Notes under the pieces: generated by a model
Told to the model about the DNA's origin: nothing
Database searches by the model: none
Seen by the model: the letters and a program-made list of their open reading frames with translations, nothing else
Origin: Pithys albifrons albifrons
Lineage: Eukaryota; Chordata; Aves; Passeriformes; Thamnophilidae
Assembly: GCF_047495875.1 (NCBI RefSeq)
Contig: NC_092470.1
Location: forward strand, 17,534,001-17,598,000
Length of the DNA stretch: 64,000 bases
Direction: 5' to 3'
Shown here: piece after piece, positions 61,980 through 64,000 of the stretch
Layout of the letters: the number at the start of each line of letters is the position of its first letter
Position numbering within the stretch: the stretch's first letter is position 1
Position numbers and translations under genes: made by a program

Positions 61980-62400
61980 ATTAAAACAAACAAAACATCT
62001 CATTGTACAACTGTACTTCCAGGACTGCTATCACAAAGGGATCTGTCTGGATTTTTATTTTAGTTTTGTTTTGTTTAAAAGGGCCTAATTATGGCCAGAG
62101 CTGGAGTATCACAAGTCTGTTTTCATCTATAAAGAAAGGATATTTTGCCTCTGAACCTGAGAAATTGTTAGAAGTTGGTAATTAGTATGACTTGTTAATA
62201 GAGTTTGGCTGTGATTAAGCTGTGATTGAGTGTGAGTTTGGTTCTTGTCAATGCGAATGCCTGTAAGGTTGAGAGATGTTTAATGAGACACCTGTTGTCA
62301 GCAGCCCCCGGTGGGCTTTGTTGCGCCTGATTGGAATTTGTACGGCAGAGCAGGAGCCGCCGGAACGCAGCAGCAGCACAGCCCCGGCTGGCGCCTGAGC
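61980..62400. promoter_or_regulatory. Candidate cis-regulatory block E with a CpG-rich edge
   Basis: AT-rich, repeat-free sequence (GCCTAATTATGG, GGTAATTAG, a repeated GCTGTGATT(A/G)AG at 62208-62230) passes into a small CpG patch at 62320-62395 (GTTGCGCCTGATTGG, GAGCCGCCGGAACGC, GGCGCC). TAATTA-type homeodomain cores and an inverted CCAAT box (GATTGG) support an enhancer- or promoter-like role. The tandem GCTGTGATTRAG pair could be a dimeric site. Confidence 0.4.
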
Positions 62401-62759
62401 AGCAGCAGGAAAGGGCCTCAGCCAAACAGAGGGTCAGGCCCAGCAGGTACAGCCATCAAGCTACCAGGGCTGCCCCTCGGAGGCACAAGGTTTGCTCCCT
62501 TTGGCATGGCCAGAGTGGCACTGGGATGCTCCGGCAATGTGCCGTGTCCCTCAGGTCATGGTGTTTGAGGTGGTGCTACAGTTGACACAGGGAGTGTGAC
62601 AGGTAAAAACACTGACATCTGAATTTAGTCACTAGGGGATGTTGGGCTCTGCCAGCATGTGATGGTGGGTCTCTGGGACATGGCAAAAGGGGATGTGCCT
62701 TAAACCAAGCATGTTAAGGCCCCCACGTGCCCCCACAACATGTCCAACCTAGCAATAGT

Positions 62760-62885
62760 CACAGAATCACAGAATATGTTGAGTTGGAAGGTACGTACAA
62801 GGATCATTGAGTCCAGATTCTGGACCCGCACTGGACCATCCCCAAAAGTCACACTATGTGCCTGAGAGTATTGCTCTTTAAAATA
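62760..62885 (-). mobile_element. CR1 LINE 3' end fragment (minus strand)
   Basis: On the plus strand CACAGAATCACAGAATATGT, then GAGTTGGAAGG, an ACAAGGATCATTGAGTCCA segment, and CACACTATGTGCCTGAGAGT reproduce, in order, the reverse complement of the CR1 3' UTR common in songbirds. The 8-bp terminal repeat (ATTCTGTG twice on the minus strand) marks the 3' end at about 62760. The copy fades at about 62885, which is its 5' truncation point. Confidence 0.88.
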
Positions 62886-62889
62886 TGAC

Positions 62890-64000
62890 ACTGATGGACT
62901 AAGGTTCTACACAGCCCAGCCTTTGCTCATCCTTCCCCTTGGGCATTATCCTCAATGGAAAATGTCCCACTGAGTGACTCAGTATATCCTGGGCTTTGGA
63001 TAGAGAAAGTTTCCTTCACAGACTGCATTTTTGTCTCAGAAACCAGCATTATTTTCAACACGACTCCATGTAACAACTCCCCATGCTAAAATCCAAGCCT
63101 GACAATAACTTTGTGTACTAAGACTACATACATAAAATACTATTTCCCAAAAAAGTCTAGTCAACATTTTCAAGTGGCTTAAAACATACTGAAAACATAC
63201 CTGGGTTTTACATGCAAAAAGCCAAAGATGCTGGAAGCAATCGAGCTGGCCACTGCCACAGTCTTTTAACGTGAAATGCCTGAGCTGGGAACAAGAGCAG
63301 AAATATTTCAGCTTGTAGAATGTGCCTCAGGAAGGAGCCATTGGCTTTGTGATGGATCTGAGCAGCCACTGGATGGCATTGCTCTACACAAATGGACCTG
63401 CAGCACAAGTGCTGAGCAAGTGTGGGCTGCTGTGCCAAGGAGATTAATTCAGTCTCGAGAGGCTGAGGCCACCCTGACCTTACCAATTCTTTAAATACAT
63501 TCAGAGTTCTCTTAGCTGCCTGGCTGGGAGCTCTGGGCACAGAGTTTGGTCAGAGAGAACAAAGCCGACATCCCAAAGCAAACCTATTACCAGACTGAGT
63601 GCATTTGTCTTTCATTTTATGTTAGATCAAATATTCAGCCAGTTTTTTGATGAGTTTCCTTCTTGTGAGATGGGAAAAAGAATCATTTGTAATCTATGAG
63701 TGTATCAAATCACTGCACCCGGTCAGCGAGTGATGACCGAAGCCTCGATCCTGCGGATGTGCCAGGCAGGCAGCTCAGCTCCACAGGCTCACATGGTGCC
63801 ACTCGGCTCACGCTGTTGAGATGAGCAGGTTGTTCATGTGTAGGGTGAAAAGCAAAGCTAAAGAAAAAAGAAAAACAACTGGGTGTCTGGCATGTTCTGC
63901 TCTGGTGTTCAGGCCTGGGTTATTATCCCATGTGCCGTGCCACTCCGTGTGCCAGCAGCCTCTCAGCACATGTTAATACAACTCCACTACTTCCTGCTAC
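62890..64000. other. Non-coding stretch, no gene recognised
   Basis: No exon, RNA gene or repeat is recognised up to the window edge. A minor CpG cluster lies near 63718-63760 (CACCCGGTCAGCGAGTGATG, GACCGAAGCCTCGATCC). Confidence 0.55.

Overview
The window looks like bird nuclear DNA, most likely from a songbird (Passeriformes). The main evidence is retroelement content. There is a CR1 3' tail on the minus strand near 62.76 kb, ending in tandem 8-bp ATTCTGTG-type repeats, and a second CR1 tail near 49.75 kb. Near 56.65 kb there is a SINE with an isoleucine-tRNA head and a CR1-like tail, the architecture I know as TguSINE1 from zebra finch and other passerines. Ancient palindromic repeats and MIR-like SINE fragments shared across amniotes fit the same picture. 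I recognise no host protein-coding gene, exon, rRNA or tRNA gene. The window reads as a gene desert or the inside of a very large intron.

Layout. 1-20.6 kb is AT-leaning non-coding DNA with microsatellites, a C-rich G4-capable tract (3.21 kb), a CpG-retaining candidate regulatory block (3.4-3.56 kb), an old palindromic repeat (3.87 kb) and MIR-like fragments (8.6 and 10.3 kb). 20.64-21.68 kb is a decayed minus-strand CR1/L3-type LINE with readable reverse-transcriptase landmarks. 21.7-26 kb is unremarkable apart from a CA repeat. 26.1-30.5 kb is the densest candidate cis-regulatory stretch: no repeats recognised, scattered retained CpGs, and many homeodomain-, SOX- and TALE-like sites. 33.64-34.15 kb is a strong orphan CpG island with GC boxes, a CTCF-like site and a 16-bp tandem repeat. 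40.53-41.49 kb holds a 303-codon open frame of unknown nature, unusually long for this background. 42.4-43.5 kb has two more palindromic amniote repeats. 45.3-46.2, 54.08-54.33 and 61.98-62.35 kb are further candidate regulatory blocks. 48-63 kb carries the recognisable CR1, SINE and MIR remnants.

No operon or gene cooperation applies. The main biological content is probably long-range regulation plus retroelement history. The most useful leads are the orphan CpG island, the 303-codon frame and the 26-30.5 kb block. Conservation, expression and repeat-library searches could not be run here, so regulatory and repeat-family calls are motif-based inference.
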